Notes under the pieces: model-generated
What the model was told of the DNA's origin: nothing
What the model saw: only the letters and a program-made list of their open reading frames with translations
The model's database searches: none
NCBI RefSeq assembly: GCF_030287445.1
Contig: NZ_JASVWB010000002.1
Location: forward strand, 4,402,001-4,466,000
Source: Streptomyces sp. ALI-76-A
GTDB taxonomy: Bacteria > Actinomycetota > Actinomycetes > Streptomycetales > Streptomycetaceae
Reading direction: 5' to 3'
Length of the DNA stretch: 64,000 nucleotides
Shown here: in pieces, positions 24,053 to 32,271 of the stretch
How positions within the stretch are numbered: the stretch's first letter is position 1
How the letters are laid out: the number at the start of each line of letters is the position of its first letter
Translations under genes and position numbers: made by a program

Positions 24053-25252
24053 TCAGCCGGCGTGTGCCCGTGCCGTGAGGTACGGATCCCGGCGGAGCGC
24101 TTCGCGGCTGCCGAGGAGGGTGCCGAGGGCCAGCCCGGCGACGGGCAGCACCAGGGCCGCCGCGGCCCATCCCGCCCCGGGCAGGGCGTCCGTGCGGGTG
24201 ATGGGCAGCCCGAGCACGTCACTGAGCGGACCGGCCAGCGCGACGGAGACAACCGTGCCCAGGGCCACGCCGGCCACCCCGGCCGCTCCACCGGAGAGGA
24301 CCGCTTCCCCGAGCAGGATCCGGCGCAGCTCGGGCCGTCCGGAACCGAGGATCCGCAGCACCGCGAACTGACCGGTCCGGGCCCGCGCGCTGTCCGCGGC
24401 CCGGACGGCACCGAGCACGAGGGCACCCACCGCCAGCACCAGGACCCCGGCCCGCATCGCGAGGTCCGCCGCGCCGAACAGACCGGGCAGGTGGCGAACC
24501 CGGTCGGACACCGCGGACGCCGAGAACCCGCCGTCCTGCAGCGCCCTGACGACGCCGGCCACCTGCCTCTGGTGAGCGACCACGACCACGGCGGACCGCG
24601 CGCCCTCCCTCTCCCGGAAGAGCTCCGGCTCCAGGCCGGCGCGGGCCGCGGCCAGGAGCGCGGCGGTGTCCTCCGCGAGATAGGCGGCGCCGGGCCCGTC
24701 GGCCTGCCAGCTCGGGTCGTACAGGGCGACGACCTTCAGCGTGATGACGTCGGTGGCGCCGGACCCGGACCCGGTCGCCTTCGTGTACCCGAAGCCGACG
24801 GTCCGGCCGAGCAGCGGGCCGAAGTCGGTTCCCTGGGCGGCGGCGGGCAGGACCACCTCGTCCCGGCCGAGTCCGGCGGGCAGGTCGCCCTCGGTGACCG
24901 GCAGATCGTCGCCCGGCGTCAGCGTGCGGCTGGTCAGGTCGTACGTCCCCTGCTCCTCGGCGTAGAGCGTGCCGGGGTAGTCGGCGACGACGTGCCGCAC
25001 GCCCGGCACGTTCCCGGCGTCCCGCAACGCGGAGGTGGTGAGCGGCCGGACCGACGCGTCCCCCTCGAACGAGGAGAGCTCGATCTGGGTGAGCCCGCCC
25101 GACCCCAGGACGTCCCGCTGCACAGCACCGGCGGCTCCCGCCGCCACCCCCGCGGAGGCGGTCAGCACCGCGGCCAGCAGAGTGAGCGTGGGCACCGCCC
25201 GCCGCAGCGAACGCCCGTCCCGCACCCAGGTGCAGAGACTCCACCGACTCAT
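24053..25252 (-). CDS. ABC transporter permease, FtsX/MacB type
   Basis: This encodes 399 residues. An N-terminal membrane helix (VPTLTLLAAVLTASAGVAAG) is followed by a large extracytoplasmic domain of about 220 residues. Three C-terminal helices (VLVLAVGALVLGAVRA; GGAAGVAGVALGTVVSVAL; AALVLPVAGLALGTLLG) complete the FtsX layout. Such permeases act in mechanotransmission or peptide/lipoprotein release rather than classic uptake. The start overlaps the ATPase stop by four bases (ATGA), so the two are translationally coupled. Only one permease gene is present, implying a homodimer. Confidence 0.85.
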   Translation of the reverse strand: MSRWSLCTWVRDGRSLRRAVPTLTLLAAVLTASAGVAAGAAGAVQRDVLGSGGLTQIELSSFEGDASVRPLTTSALRDAGNVPGVRHVVADYPGTLYAEEQGTYDLTSRTLTPGDDLPVTEGDLPAGLGRDEVVLPAAAQGTDFGPLLGRTVGFGYTKATGSGSGATDVITLKVVALYDPSWQADGPGAAYLAEDTAALLAAARAGLEPELFREREGARSAVVVVAHQRQVAGVVRALQDGGFSASAVSDRVRHLPGLFGAADLAMRAGVLVLAVGALVLGAVRAADSARARTGQFAVLRILGSGRPELRRILLGEAVLSGGAAGVAGVALGTVVSVALAGPLSDVLGLPITRTDALPGAGWAAAALVLPVAGLALGTLLGSREALRRDPYLTARAHAG

Positions 25253-25959
25253 CCCAGCTTCTCCCCACAGGCGTTGGTGCGGGAGGTCTCCCGAGCGGCG
25301 GTCGTCAGCACTCCCTCGTCGAGGACGTAACGCTGGTCGCAGCTCGCGGCGACCGCGGGGTCATGCGTGACGAGCAGCACGGCCGCTCCTTGGTCGGCGC
25401 ACGAACGCAGGGCCTGGATCACGGAGTTCGCGGTCCTGGGGTCGAGGCCCGAGGTCGGCTCGTCGGCCAGCACGAGCACCGGCTGCTTCACGGCCGCCCG
25501 GGCGACGGCGATCCGTTGCCGCTGTCCGCCGGAGAGTTCGGTGACCGGCGCATCGGCCAGCTGTGCCAGACCCAGGTCGCCGAGCAGCGCACGGGCCGTC
25601 GTACGGTGTCGGGCGAGCGGGGGGCCGAAGGCGGCGGCCACGTTCTCCCAGGCGTTGAGGAAGGTCAGGAGCCCCAGATCCTGTAGGACGATGCCGATCG
25701 AGCGGCGACGCAGGAGATCCCGCTCGGCCTGGGACAGGGCACCGGTGTCCGTACCGGAGATGTACAGGGAGCCCGCGCCCGGCGAGAGGATCAGTCCGAG
25801 AAGAGCGAGCAGGGTGCTCTTGCCGGACCCGGAGGGTCCCTCGACGGCGGCCATCACTCCCGTGTCGAGGGTGAGATCCGCACGGGTCAGACCCCCGCCG
25901 GACGAGTAGCCGAAAGCCAGGCCCTCGGCCACGACGGCGGGTGGAGAGGCGGTGTGCAT
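25249..25959 (-). CDS. ABC transporter ATPase, MacB/LolD type
   Basis: This encodes 236 residues with all nucleotide-binding motifs: Walker A EGPSGSGKSTLL, Q-loop VLQDLGLL, signature LSGGQRQRIAVARA, Walker B VLVLADEPTSGLD and switch THD. The ATG at 25959 has AAGGA nine bases upstream; the open frame further 5' overlaps the region after the preceding gene and is rejected. It is coupled to the permease and preceded by the membrane-anchored helical protein gene. Confidence 0.92.
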   Translation of the reverse strand: MHTASPPAVVAEGLAFGYSSGGGLTRADLTLDTGVMAAVEGPSGSGKSTLLALLGLILSPGAGSLYISGTDTGALSQAERDLLRRRSIGIVLQDLGLLTFLNAWENVAAAFGPPLARHRTTARALLGDLGLAQLADAPVTELSGGQRQRIAVARAAVKQPVLVLADEPTSGLDPRTANSVIQALRSCADQGAAVLLVTHDPAVAASCDQRYVLDEGVLTTAARETSRTNACGEKLG

Positions 25960-26002
25960 ACGGGGATGTCCTTCTGGAAGAGGAACGGGGAAGGCCGCGA
26001 GG

Positions 26003-27616
26003 TCAGGCGAGGAGGTAGTACGCGGCTCTGGTGGCGTCCGCCGAAGCGGCACCGCCGGGAGACGCGGCGTAGAGGTCGGGGAACTTCGCGTCGCGGTAGC
26101 GCTCCAGCAGGGCGGGAAGCTCGTCCCAGAACGCCTGCGGAATGCTCTGGCCGGAGGCGAGGGCTGCCTGGACCGCGTCGGACGCGGTCAACAGGTCCCC
26201 CGTACGCAGGGCCGTGCGGGCCTGTGCGACGAGATCGGTCGCCTCGGTGAGCCGCTCCGCCTGATCCGCACAGCCCGCGTCGACGAGTGCCACCACGATG
26301 TCCAGCGAGCGGGAGGAGAGTGCGGCGCCCTCGGCCTTCGCCGACTCGACCGAGGTGCTCGGGCAACGCAGACCGAACTCGGCGCGCGCCGTCATGACCC
26401 CGTACCAACGGCGCTGGTTCTCCTCCGTCAGTCGTGCCGGCACCTCCAGTCCGGCCGCCTCCTTGCTCCCCCGCTCCGCCTGTGGTCCACAGACCAGGGA
26501 CAACCGGTGGCACGTCATGGCGAGCAGGAGTCGATCGGACGGGTCGAGGGTGCTGTCCGAGCCCAGACGCTCCAGCCGTTTCCGCAGCCAGTGCGGTGTG
26601 TGTCGTTGCTGGGCACTGGCGGTCAGAGCACGCGCGGCGTTGTAGGTCGCGGTCAGCGTGCCCAGTTGAGCCGGAGACCTGGCGACGAGGCCGTCGGACC
26701 GGACACGGCCCACCGGAGCGGGGAGTGACGCGGCCCGTTGGGCGAGGTCGATGGTGAGCGCCCGCCGGACCAGCCACCGAGTCTGCGTGTCGGAGTCCCG
26801 CAGCGAGGGCAGCAGGCAGTCCCGCGACTGCCGCGTCAGCCGATGGCGCAGGAGGGACAGCGCGGCGCGCTGGATGGGGTCGAGACCGGCGCACTCGGCC
26901 TTCAGCAGGGCATCGGCGTTCCGCACAGCCCGCGTGGCGCGGGCACGTACTCCGGCCGCCCGCAGCGCTTCGACCGCGTAGAGCACCGGTACGGGCTGGG
27001 CGGTGAGAGCGGTGTCCGACGCGAGACGCGCCAGAACGGCGCGGGGCACCTCGTCGTCACGGCCCAGGCAGGTCAGCGTCTGGAGGAAGGCGGCACGTGT
27101 GGCGAGCGATGTCAGAGCATCGTCCTCGTCGTCCGGCGCGCGCAGATAGGCGAGCGCTTCGCGCTCCGCTCGTCCCCGCAGTGCGGCCCGCTCCAAGACC
27201 GTCGCCGCGTCTGCTCCGTCGGAGCCCCGCAGCGACAGGCACACGTAGTGCGCCTGCCAGGCGGGGCTGTCCAGGGCATCGGTACGAGCGAGATGCGTCA
27301 GGGCGTCCGGGCGGATGTCGGGCACCGGCTCGTCGGGCCGGTACCCCCTCGCAAGCGCGGCCTCCAGACGCCCGTACGCCGTCGGGTACAGCGCGGGATC
27401 ACGTCCGACGTCGACTCGAGAAGCGCGTACCAGGTCATTCGCTCCGCGCAGGGCATCGAGTTGCTCGGCCAGATCGCCGCCGACCCGATCCGGCCGGTCC
27501 ACCGTGCCGCCGCCGAACGTCGAGACACCGACGGCCACTGTGGCGAGCACCAGCGCTGCGAAGGCGAGCCCGGGCCGGTGACGTCCCGTCCGCCCGGGAA
27601 GGAGGCTGTTCCTCAT
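26003..27616 (-). CDS. Membrane-anchored all-helical protein of unknown function
   Basis: This encodes 537 residues. One N-terminal hydrophobic segment (LAFAALVLATVAVGVSTFGG, about 18-37) is followed by some 480 residues of apparently helical, repeat-like extracytoplasmic sequence with no family I recognise. Several Cys are present (YVCLSL, LTCLG, AECAG, CHRLSLVCG, LRCPS, AGCAD), possibly disulfides if exported. The start ATG is seven bases after the stop of the secreted-protein gene and 43 bases before the ABC ATPase gene, so it belongs to the same operon. Confidence 0.8.
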   Translation of the reverse strand: MRNSLLPGRTGRHRPGLAFAALVLATVAVGVSTFGGGTVDRPDRVGGDLAEQLDALRGANDLVRASRVDVGRDPALYPTAYGRLEAALARGYRPDEPVPDIRPDALTHLARTDALDSPAWQAHYVCLSLRGSDGADAATVLERAALRGRAEREALAYLRAPDDEDDALTSLATRAAFLQTLTCLGRDDEVPRAVLARLASDTALTAQPVPVLYAVEALRAAGVRARATRAVRNADALLKAECAGLDPIQRAALSLLRHRLTRQSRDCLLPSLRDSDTQTRWLVRRALTIDLAQRAASLPAPVGRVRSDGLVARSPAQLGTLTATYNAARALTASAQQRHTPHWLRKRLERLGSDSTLDPSDRLLLAMTCHRLSLVCGPQAERGSKEAAGLEVPARLTEENQRRWYGVMTARAEFGLRCPSTSVESAKAEGAALSSRSLDIVVALVDAGCADQAERLTEATDLVAQARTALRTGDLLTASDAVQAALASGQSIPQAFWDELPALLERYRDAKFPDLYAASPGGAASADATRAAYYLLA

Positions 27617-27623
27617 GCGGCGC

Positions 27624-28088
27624 TCAGTCGTTGGCACAGGCCGACGCGAACGCCTTGACCCCTGCCTTGAAGGCACCTCCGTCGGAGCAGGTGGTGATGC
27701 TCGTGTTCAGTGATCCACCCGGATCGGCGATGCCGCTGATGTCGGCGATCCAGGTGTTCTTGTTGGTCCAGCTGACCTGCCGGGTGTTCTCGCTCACGTG
27801 CGTGCCGCTCGGACTGAGAGCGAGGGTCGCCTGCCAACCGTTGGCCTTCACGGTCGCCGTGTTGCTGATCTTGTTGACCTTGTACCTCGCGCCACCCTTC
27901 GTCGTCTTGGTGGATGTCTTGAAGGAGCACTTGTCGGCGTAGACGTTGCAATGCCAGGCACTGACGACGACCTTCGCGCCGGTCCCGGGCAACGGCGTCG
28001 ATCCGACATCGGAGACGGCCACGGTCGGCGTGGCCGACCCCGCCATCATGATCCCCACAAGCCCGGTGGTCAGCAGGATCCTCTTCAC
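27624..28088 (-). CDS. Small secreted protein, first gene of the ABC operon
   Basis: This encodes 154 residues. A clear Sec signal (KRILLTTGLVGIMMAGSATP, cleavage near TVAVS) is followed by a mature part of about 125 residues rich in Thr, Ser, Lys and Gly, with four Cys (AWHCNVYADKCSF near the start, TTCSD and SACAND near the end) that could form two disulfides. The GTG at 28088 has GGGGAGG six bases upstream, an ideal site that fixes the start. I recognise no family. As leader gene of a secreted-protein/membrane-protein/ABC operon it could be a bacteriocin-like effector, a signal or a binding protein. Confidence 0.82.
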   Translation of the reverse strand: MKRILLTTGLVGIMMAGSATPTVAVSDVGSTPLPGTGAKVVVSAWHCNVYADKCSFKTSTKTTKGGARYKVNKISNTATVKANGWQATLALSPSGTHVSENTRQVSWTNKNTWIADISGIADPGGSLNTSITTCSDGGAFKAGVKAFASACAND

Positions 28089-28415
28089 TTGTGTCCTCCC
28101 CATCTGCATGGCACGCGCGCGCCGATTCACCCTGTCCCCGCGGCGACAAGCCACGGTCCGGCGAGGTGACGTTCACCGTCATCGACCGATATGTCGCCTT
28201 CAGCCGGACGTCGGAGTGTATAGGCGGCAAGAGCAACCAAGATCGACTGAAAAGTGACGTGGGGAGACACCCCGATGCAGGGGCACGACGTGCAGTGGGG
28301 CGCCCTGCACAGGCCGGTGCTGCCTGGGTGCGGCCCGTTCAAGCCACGGGCCGTGACCCACGTTCACCCTTGAGGGTGACCCACCGGCGACCGCCGCATC
28401 ACGCGGATACGTGGC
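28089..28415. other. Leader region of the secreted-protein/ABC operon
   Basis: This gap has lower GC than its surroundings between about 28170 and 28260, which is the likely promoter zone for the minus-strand operon. The inverted repeat GTGACGTTCAC lies at 28166-28176. No gene is supported. Confidence 0.45.
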
Positions 28416-28449
28416 GAAGCCCCGGCCCGGTTCCCCCGGCCGGGGCTTC
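28416..28449 (-). terminator. Terminator after PH/SHOCT gene
   Basis: GAAGCCCCGGCC pairs perfectly with GGCCGGGGCTTC across a ten-base loop, about 33 bases beyond the stop of the minus-strand gene. Confidence 0.75.
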
Positions 28450-28482
28450 GTCGTCTCAGGAGCCCTCCCAGGCTGTCCGGGT

Positions 28483-29085
28483 CTACAGGCTGTCGAGGAT
28501 CCGGGTGCGTCGCTCGGTGTACTCCTCGTCCGAGATCAGGTCCTGCGTCCGGAGCTGTTCCAGCGTCTGAAGACGTGCGGCCACGTCCTGTCCTCCGGAG
28601 GCCGGAGCAGCCGGCGCGGCAGGGGCAGGGGCAGGAGACGGAGCCTGGGCCTGGGCCTGAGCAGCGGCAGGGGTGGAGGCCGCAGGCTGCGCCGCCGGTA
28701 CGCCCGAGATCCGCTGGCGCAGCAGATCGGCCAGTGCCGTGCCCTGGTCCTTCGGCACCTGCTTGATCTCGGCCTTGTTGCCCGACGCGAACACCGTCAG
28801 GGTGCCCATCAGCATGCCGCCCGACCACTGCACCGAGGTGATCCGGCCGTACGGGAAGTCCTCCACCTTCTGGGACATCACCCCGTGGAAGTAGAAGACC
28901 AGCCGCTGATTCGTCATCGCCAGCAGGCCGTTGCCCTTGCCATACACCCCCGTGGCGAGCAGTTCGACCGTCTCACCCTCCCACAGCACTCCGGGCAGCC
29001 TCTGGATCTCACGCTTCGCCCCGAAAGCGCTGGACAGCTTCTCCGCCGCCGCGTCGATGTCCGGCCGCACGCTGAACGCCACCAT
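28483..29085 (-). CDS. PH-like (YokE) and SHOCT domain protein
   Basis: This encodes 200 residues. The N-terminal 115 residues resemble a bacterial PH domain (GVYGKGNGLLAMTNQRLVFY, VEDFPYGRITSVQWS). An Ala/Pro/Gln-rich linker follows, then a C-terminal SHOCT motif (LEQLRTQDLISDEEYTERRTRIL). Such cytoplasmic proteins are common in actinobacteria; the SHOCT helix pair is thought to mediate oligomerisation. The ATG at 29085 is preceded by GGAGGGG. It appears monocistronic. Confidence 0.85.
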   Translation of the reverse strand: MVAFSVRPDIDAAAEKLSSAFGAKREIQRLPGVLWEGETVELLATGVYGKGNGLLAMTNQRLVFYFHGVMSQKVEDFPYGRITSVQWSGGMLMGTLTVFASGNKAEIKQVPKDQGTALADLLRQRISGVPAAQPAASTPAAAQAQAQAPSPAPAPAAPAAPASGGQDVAARLQTLEQLRTQDLISDEEYTERRTRILDSL

Positions 29086-29182
29086 GGCGTCCCCCCTCCT
29101 GATTACGTGGCCGGCTCGTACCGACCACACCGATCAGCAACGCGCCCGCGCCCAGCCCCCGCCCGGCCCCCGAGAAAATGCC

Positions 29183-29217
29183 GAGCCCCCGCGTCAATCC
29201 CGCTGACGTGGGGGCTC
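29183..29217 (-). terminator. Terminator after tRNA-Lys
   Basis: GAGCCCCCACGTCA pairs with TGACGCGGGGGCTC (one mismatch), followed on the minus strand by GGCATTTTC. It starts six bases past the tRNA. Confidence 0.8.
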
Positions 29218-29222
29218 TCCGG

Positions 29223-29295
29223 TAGGCCCTGTGGGACTCGAACCCACAACCAATGGATTAAAAGTCCACTGCTCTGCCAATTGAGCTAAGGGCCC
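29223..29295 (-). tRNA. tRNA-Lys (TTT)
   Basis: This is a 73-base cloverleaf with anticodon TTT in the loop CTTTTAA, acceptor stem GGGCCCT/AGGGCCT and T-loop GGTTCGAGTCC. CCA is not encoded. Confidence 0.95.
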
Positions 29296-29323
29296 AGGCG
29301 ATGTTGCCACCCCGAGCATAGCC

Positions 29324-29371
29324 GCACGGGGCCGTGTCGCCGATCGGGTATCGGGGACACGGCCGTGCCGG
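29324..29371 (-). terminator. Terminator after APC permease gene
   Basis: A long imperfect hairpin (GGCCGTGTCsCCGAT pairing across GGGT) lies between the permease stop and tRNA-Lys. No T-run is seen. Confidence 0.6.
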
Positions 29372-29404
29372 AGGGGAACGGGGGGCCGGGGTGGGCCCGG
29401 AGTA

Positions 29405-30958
29405 TCAGGGATCGACCGGTTCGGGCGTGTTCACGCGGGCCGCCTCCCTCGCCAGGGTCCGCTCGTGGTCGGGGTTGAGGAACCAGTGCCGGGCCGAGGC
29501 GAACCACCAGGTGGCCGCGAAGCCGAGGACGGCGAGGACCGCGAACGGGGCGTAGTTGAAGGTCTCCCAGGTGACCGGGGAGACCTGCGGCAGCATGAAG
29601 AGGACCGTGATCAGGCCGACCCAGCCGACCGCCACCACGCCCACCGCCCGCGACCAGCGGCCCAGGTGCCACGGGCCCCGTTCGAAGTCCTCGCCCTTGC
29701 GCAGGCGCAGCAGGGTCGGGATGACGTAGGCGATGTACAGGCCGATCACGGCGATCGAGGTCACCGCCGCGTACGCCGTCACGTTGATCAGATACGGCAG
29801 ACCGAGCACCAGCGCGCCGCCCGCCGCCAGCCACACCGCCGCCACGGGTGTGCGCGTGCGCGGGTTCACCGTGTGCCAGACCCGCGAGTACGGCAGCGCC
29901 CCGTCTCGGGAGAAGGCGTAGATCATGCGGCTGTTGGCCGTCACCGACGCCATGCCGCAGAACAGCTGCGCCCCGATCACCACCAGCAGCAGCAGCTTGC
30001 CCGCCGTCGCGCCGAGGGCGTCCAGCAGGATCTGGGCCGGCGGCGCTCCCGTCGGCGAGGTGCGGGCCCCGTCGTACGACTGGATCGCGAAGGTGAAGCC
30101 GAGCAGCAGCACGAAACCCGCTATCCAGGACGTCCAGATCGAGCGGACGATGCCCTTGGGGCCCGCGGTGGACGCGTCGCGGGTCTCCTCCGTCATGTGG
30201 GCGGAGGCGTCGTAGCCGGTGAAGGTGTACTGGGCCATCAGGAGGCCCAGCAGCACGACGTAGACCCCGCTGCCCCAGCCGGTGTTGTTCACGAACTCGC
30301 CGAACACGAAGGACGCCGACTGGTGTTCGTCGGGGACGAAGGTCAGCGCGCCGACGATCACCGCCACGCCCAGCACGTGCCACCACACGCTCACGCTGTT
30401 GAGCAGCCCGACGATCCGGACGCCGAAGGTGTTCAGCAGGCCGTGCAGCACCAGGATCCCGGCGAACAGCAGGACCGTCCGGCCCGGTGTCACCTCGAAG
30501 CCGAACTGGAGGTTCAGGTACGCGCCGAGGAACGACGCCGCCCCGAAGTCGATGCCGGCGGTCACCGCCACCTGGCCGAGCACGTTGAACCAGCCCGTGA
30601 ACCACGCCCAGGCGGCCGCGGTCCGGGGCGGGGCCAGGCGGTGCGCCCAGAAGTACAGGCCCGCCGACGTCGGGTAGGCCGAGCAGATCTCGGCCATGGC
30701 CAGCCCGACGAACAGCGTCATCAGGCCGACGGCCACCCAGCCCCATGTGATCACCGCCGGGCCGCCGGTGTTCATCCCGAACAGGTACAGCGTCAGGCAG
30801 CCCGACAGGACCGAGATGATCGTGAAGGAGACCGCGTAGTTGGAGAACGCCGACATGCGGCGGGCGAGAACCTGCGTGTAGCCGAGCTGGGCAAGCCGTT
30901 CCTCGTCCGAGAGACCCGAGAGACCGGTGTGCCCGCTCGCTGTGGCGTCATCTGTCAT
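29405..30958 (-). CDS. APC-superfamily amino-acid permease
   Basis: This encodes 517 residues with about 12 membrane segments and the APC consensus near the start (NYAVSFTIISVLSGCLTLY, GWVAVGLMTLFVGLAMAEIC). GYDASAHMTEETRDAS after helix 6 is typical of the amino-acid/choline (GABA permease-like) subfamily. It probably imports an amino acid or amine by cation symport. The ATG at 30958 follows GGGGGC. No metabolic neighbour hints at the substrate. Confidence 0.88.
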   Translation of the reverse strand: MTDDATASGHTGLSGLSDEERLAQLGYTQVLARRMSAFSNYAVSFTIISVLSGCLTLYLFGMNTGGPAVITWGWVAVGLMTLFVGLAMAEICSAYPTSAGLYFWAHRLAPPRTAAAWAWFTGWFNVLGQVAVTAGIDFGAASFLGAYLNLQFGFEVTPGRTVLLFAGILVLHGLLNTFGVRIVGLLNSVSVWWHVLGVAVIVGALTFVPDEHQSASFVFGEFVNNTGWGSGVYVVLLGLLMAQYTFTGYDASAHMTEETRDASTAGPKGIVRSIWTSWIAGFVLLLGFTFAIQSYDGARTSPTGAPPAQILLDALGATAGKLLLLVVIGAQLFCGMASVTANSRMIYAFSRDGALPYSRVWHTVNPRTRTPVAAVWLAAGGALVLGLPYLINVTAYAAVTSIAVIGLYIAYVIPTLLRLRKGEDFERGPWHLGRWSRAVGVVAVGWVGLITVLFMLPQVSPVTWETFNYAPFAVLAVLGFAATWWFASARHWFLNPDHERTLAREAARVNTPEPVDP

Positions 30959-31048
30959 GCCCCCAGCAATTCCCCTGCCGGGGGCGTGACACACGTCACA
31001 ACTTGGCGAGAAACGACCGTCCTTGCCCGCCTTGTGGCTCAAGAGCCT

Positions 31049-32204
31049 CTAGGTCAGGGACTTGTAGCCCTGCCAGCCGGTGCCGAGCTGCGCGCGGGCG
31101 CCGAAGGAGCCCTTGCCGTCGCCGTTGTTGCGCCACAGGGTGCCGCCGCTGTCGCGGGAGACGAGGTCGGCCCTGCCGTCGTCGGTGATGTCGCCGACGC
31201 CGACGACGGTGTTGTAGGAGCCGCCCCAGTTGGTGAACAGCCTGGTGCGGGCCGCGAAGGTACCGTCGCCCTTGCCGCAGCAGCGGTACAGGGTGTGGGC
31301 GGTGTCCTGGACCAGCAGGTCGCCGATGCCGTCGCCGTTCAGGTCACCGGCCCCGACGATCTTCTTGTACGTCTTCCAGTTGTCGTAGAGCTTCACCCGG
31401 GCGGACAGCTTGCCCGTGCTGGTGCCCTTGTACAGGTAGAGCGTGCCGGTGGAGGTGGCGCGGGCGAGCAGGTCCGGGCGGCCGTCCCCGCTGACGTCAC
31501 CGGGCGAGGTCAGCACCTCGTACTGGCTCCAGCCGCTGGTGCCCAGCGACGTGTACGGCGCCGACGGCTTGACCGGGGCACCGCAGCCCGGCTTGTACAG
31601 GCGCAACGCACCGCTGCTGTACCGCACCAGGACGTCGTTGCAGCGGTCCCCGCTCAGATCACCGAACGGCACCGCCCTGACCGTCGTCGCCCACCCCGTA
31701 GCGGTCACCTTCCCGGAGAAGGCGCCTTGCCGGTGCCCTGGTGGAAGGTCAGGCCGCCGGAGGCGTCGAGAGTGAGCAGGTCACCGGTGGCGTCGCCGCC
31801 GAGGTGGTCGTGACGTACCGGGCTGCCGCCGCGCAGCGCGACCGAGCCGCTCAGTTCCAGCGGGCCTCCGACACCGTCGGCCGGCGTGACGGCCAGCGTC
31901 CAGTCGTACGAGCCGTTCGGCAGGAACGTGTTCCCCGGGTCGGTGCCGAACGCGTTGGCGCCCGCCTCGTCGACCGTCCAGCGCACGTCCCGCTGCGAGA
32001 CACCCGTGTCGGCAGGTCCCCGATGACCCGGCCGGCGGCCGTCCCGCCGGTGACCGTGGTGAGCGTCAGCTTCCCGGCCCGTTTGTCGTGCGTGACGACG
32101 TATCCGTCGCCGAGCTTGGCCTCACCTGGATCCTTCAGTTCCTTGACAGAGTCATGGCCAAGGCTTTCCGGTCCGGTGCCGCGTGCGCGAGTGCGCTGGT
32201 CCAC
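31049..32204 (-). pseudogene. FG-GAP/VCBS repeat secreted protein, frameshifted remnant
   Basis: Three consecutive minus-strand frames encode one protein. They read GDGYVVTHDKRAGKLTL, then RWTVDEAGANAFGTD, then the FG-GAP repeats (GDLSGDRCNDVLVRY, GDVSGDGRPDLLAR, GDLNGDGIGDLLVQD, GDITDDGRADLVSR) to a stop at 31049. Two single-base losses explain the breaks. Near 31723 AAGGCGCC should read AAGGGCGCC, and near 32012 CTGCCGACACGG lacks one base. The N-terminus and signal peptide are missing; the 5' end runs into the terminator of the helicase gene. The 5' limit is approximate. Sequencing error could explain the frameshifts but not the missing N-terminus. Confidence 0.82.
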
Positions 32205-32211
32205 GAGAGAA

Positions 32212-32249
32212 CGCCGTGGCCCCCACCCGGATCGGTGGGGGCCACGGCG
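32212..32249 (-). terminator. Strong terminator after DEAD-box helicase gene
   Basis: CGCCGTGGCCCCCACC and GGTGGGGGCCACGGCG form a perfect 16-base stem with a six-base loop, 22 bases beyond the helicase stop. Confidence 0.85.
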
Positions 32250-32271
32250 CGTGCGCTACTCAGGCGAGGGG

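Noticed and set aside
27624..28088. Lactococcin-972-type bacteriocin
   Set aside because: Size, four-Cys pattern and mature sequence do not match that family as I know it. Only the general operon layout is similar.
30959..31048. Guanidine (ykkC) riboswitch before the amino-acid permease
   Set aside because: The 90-base gap is too short and lacks the conserved ykkC motifs.
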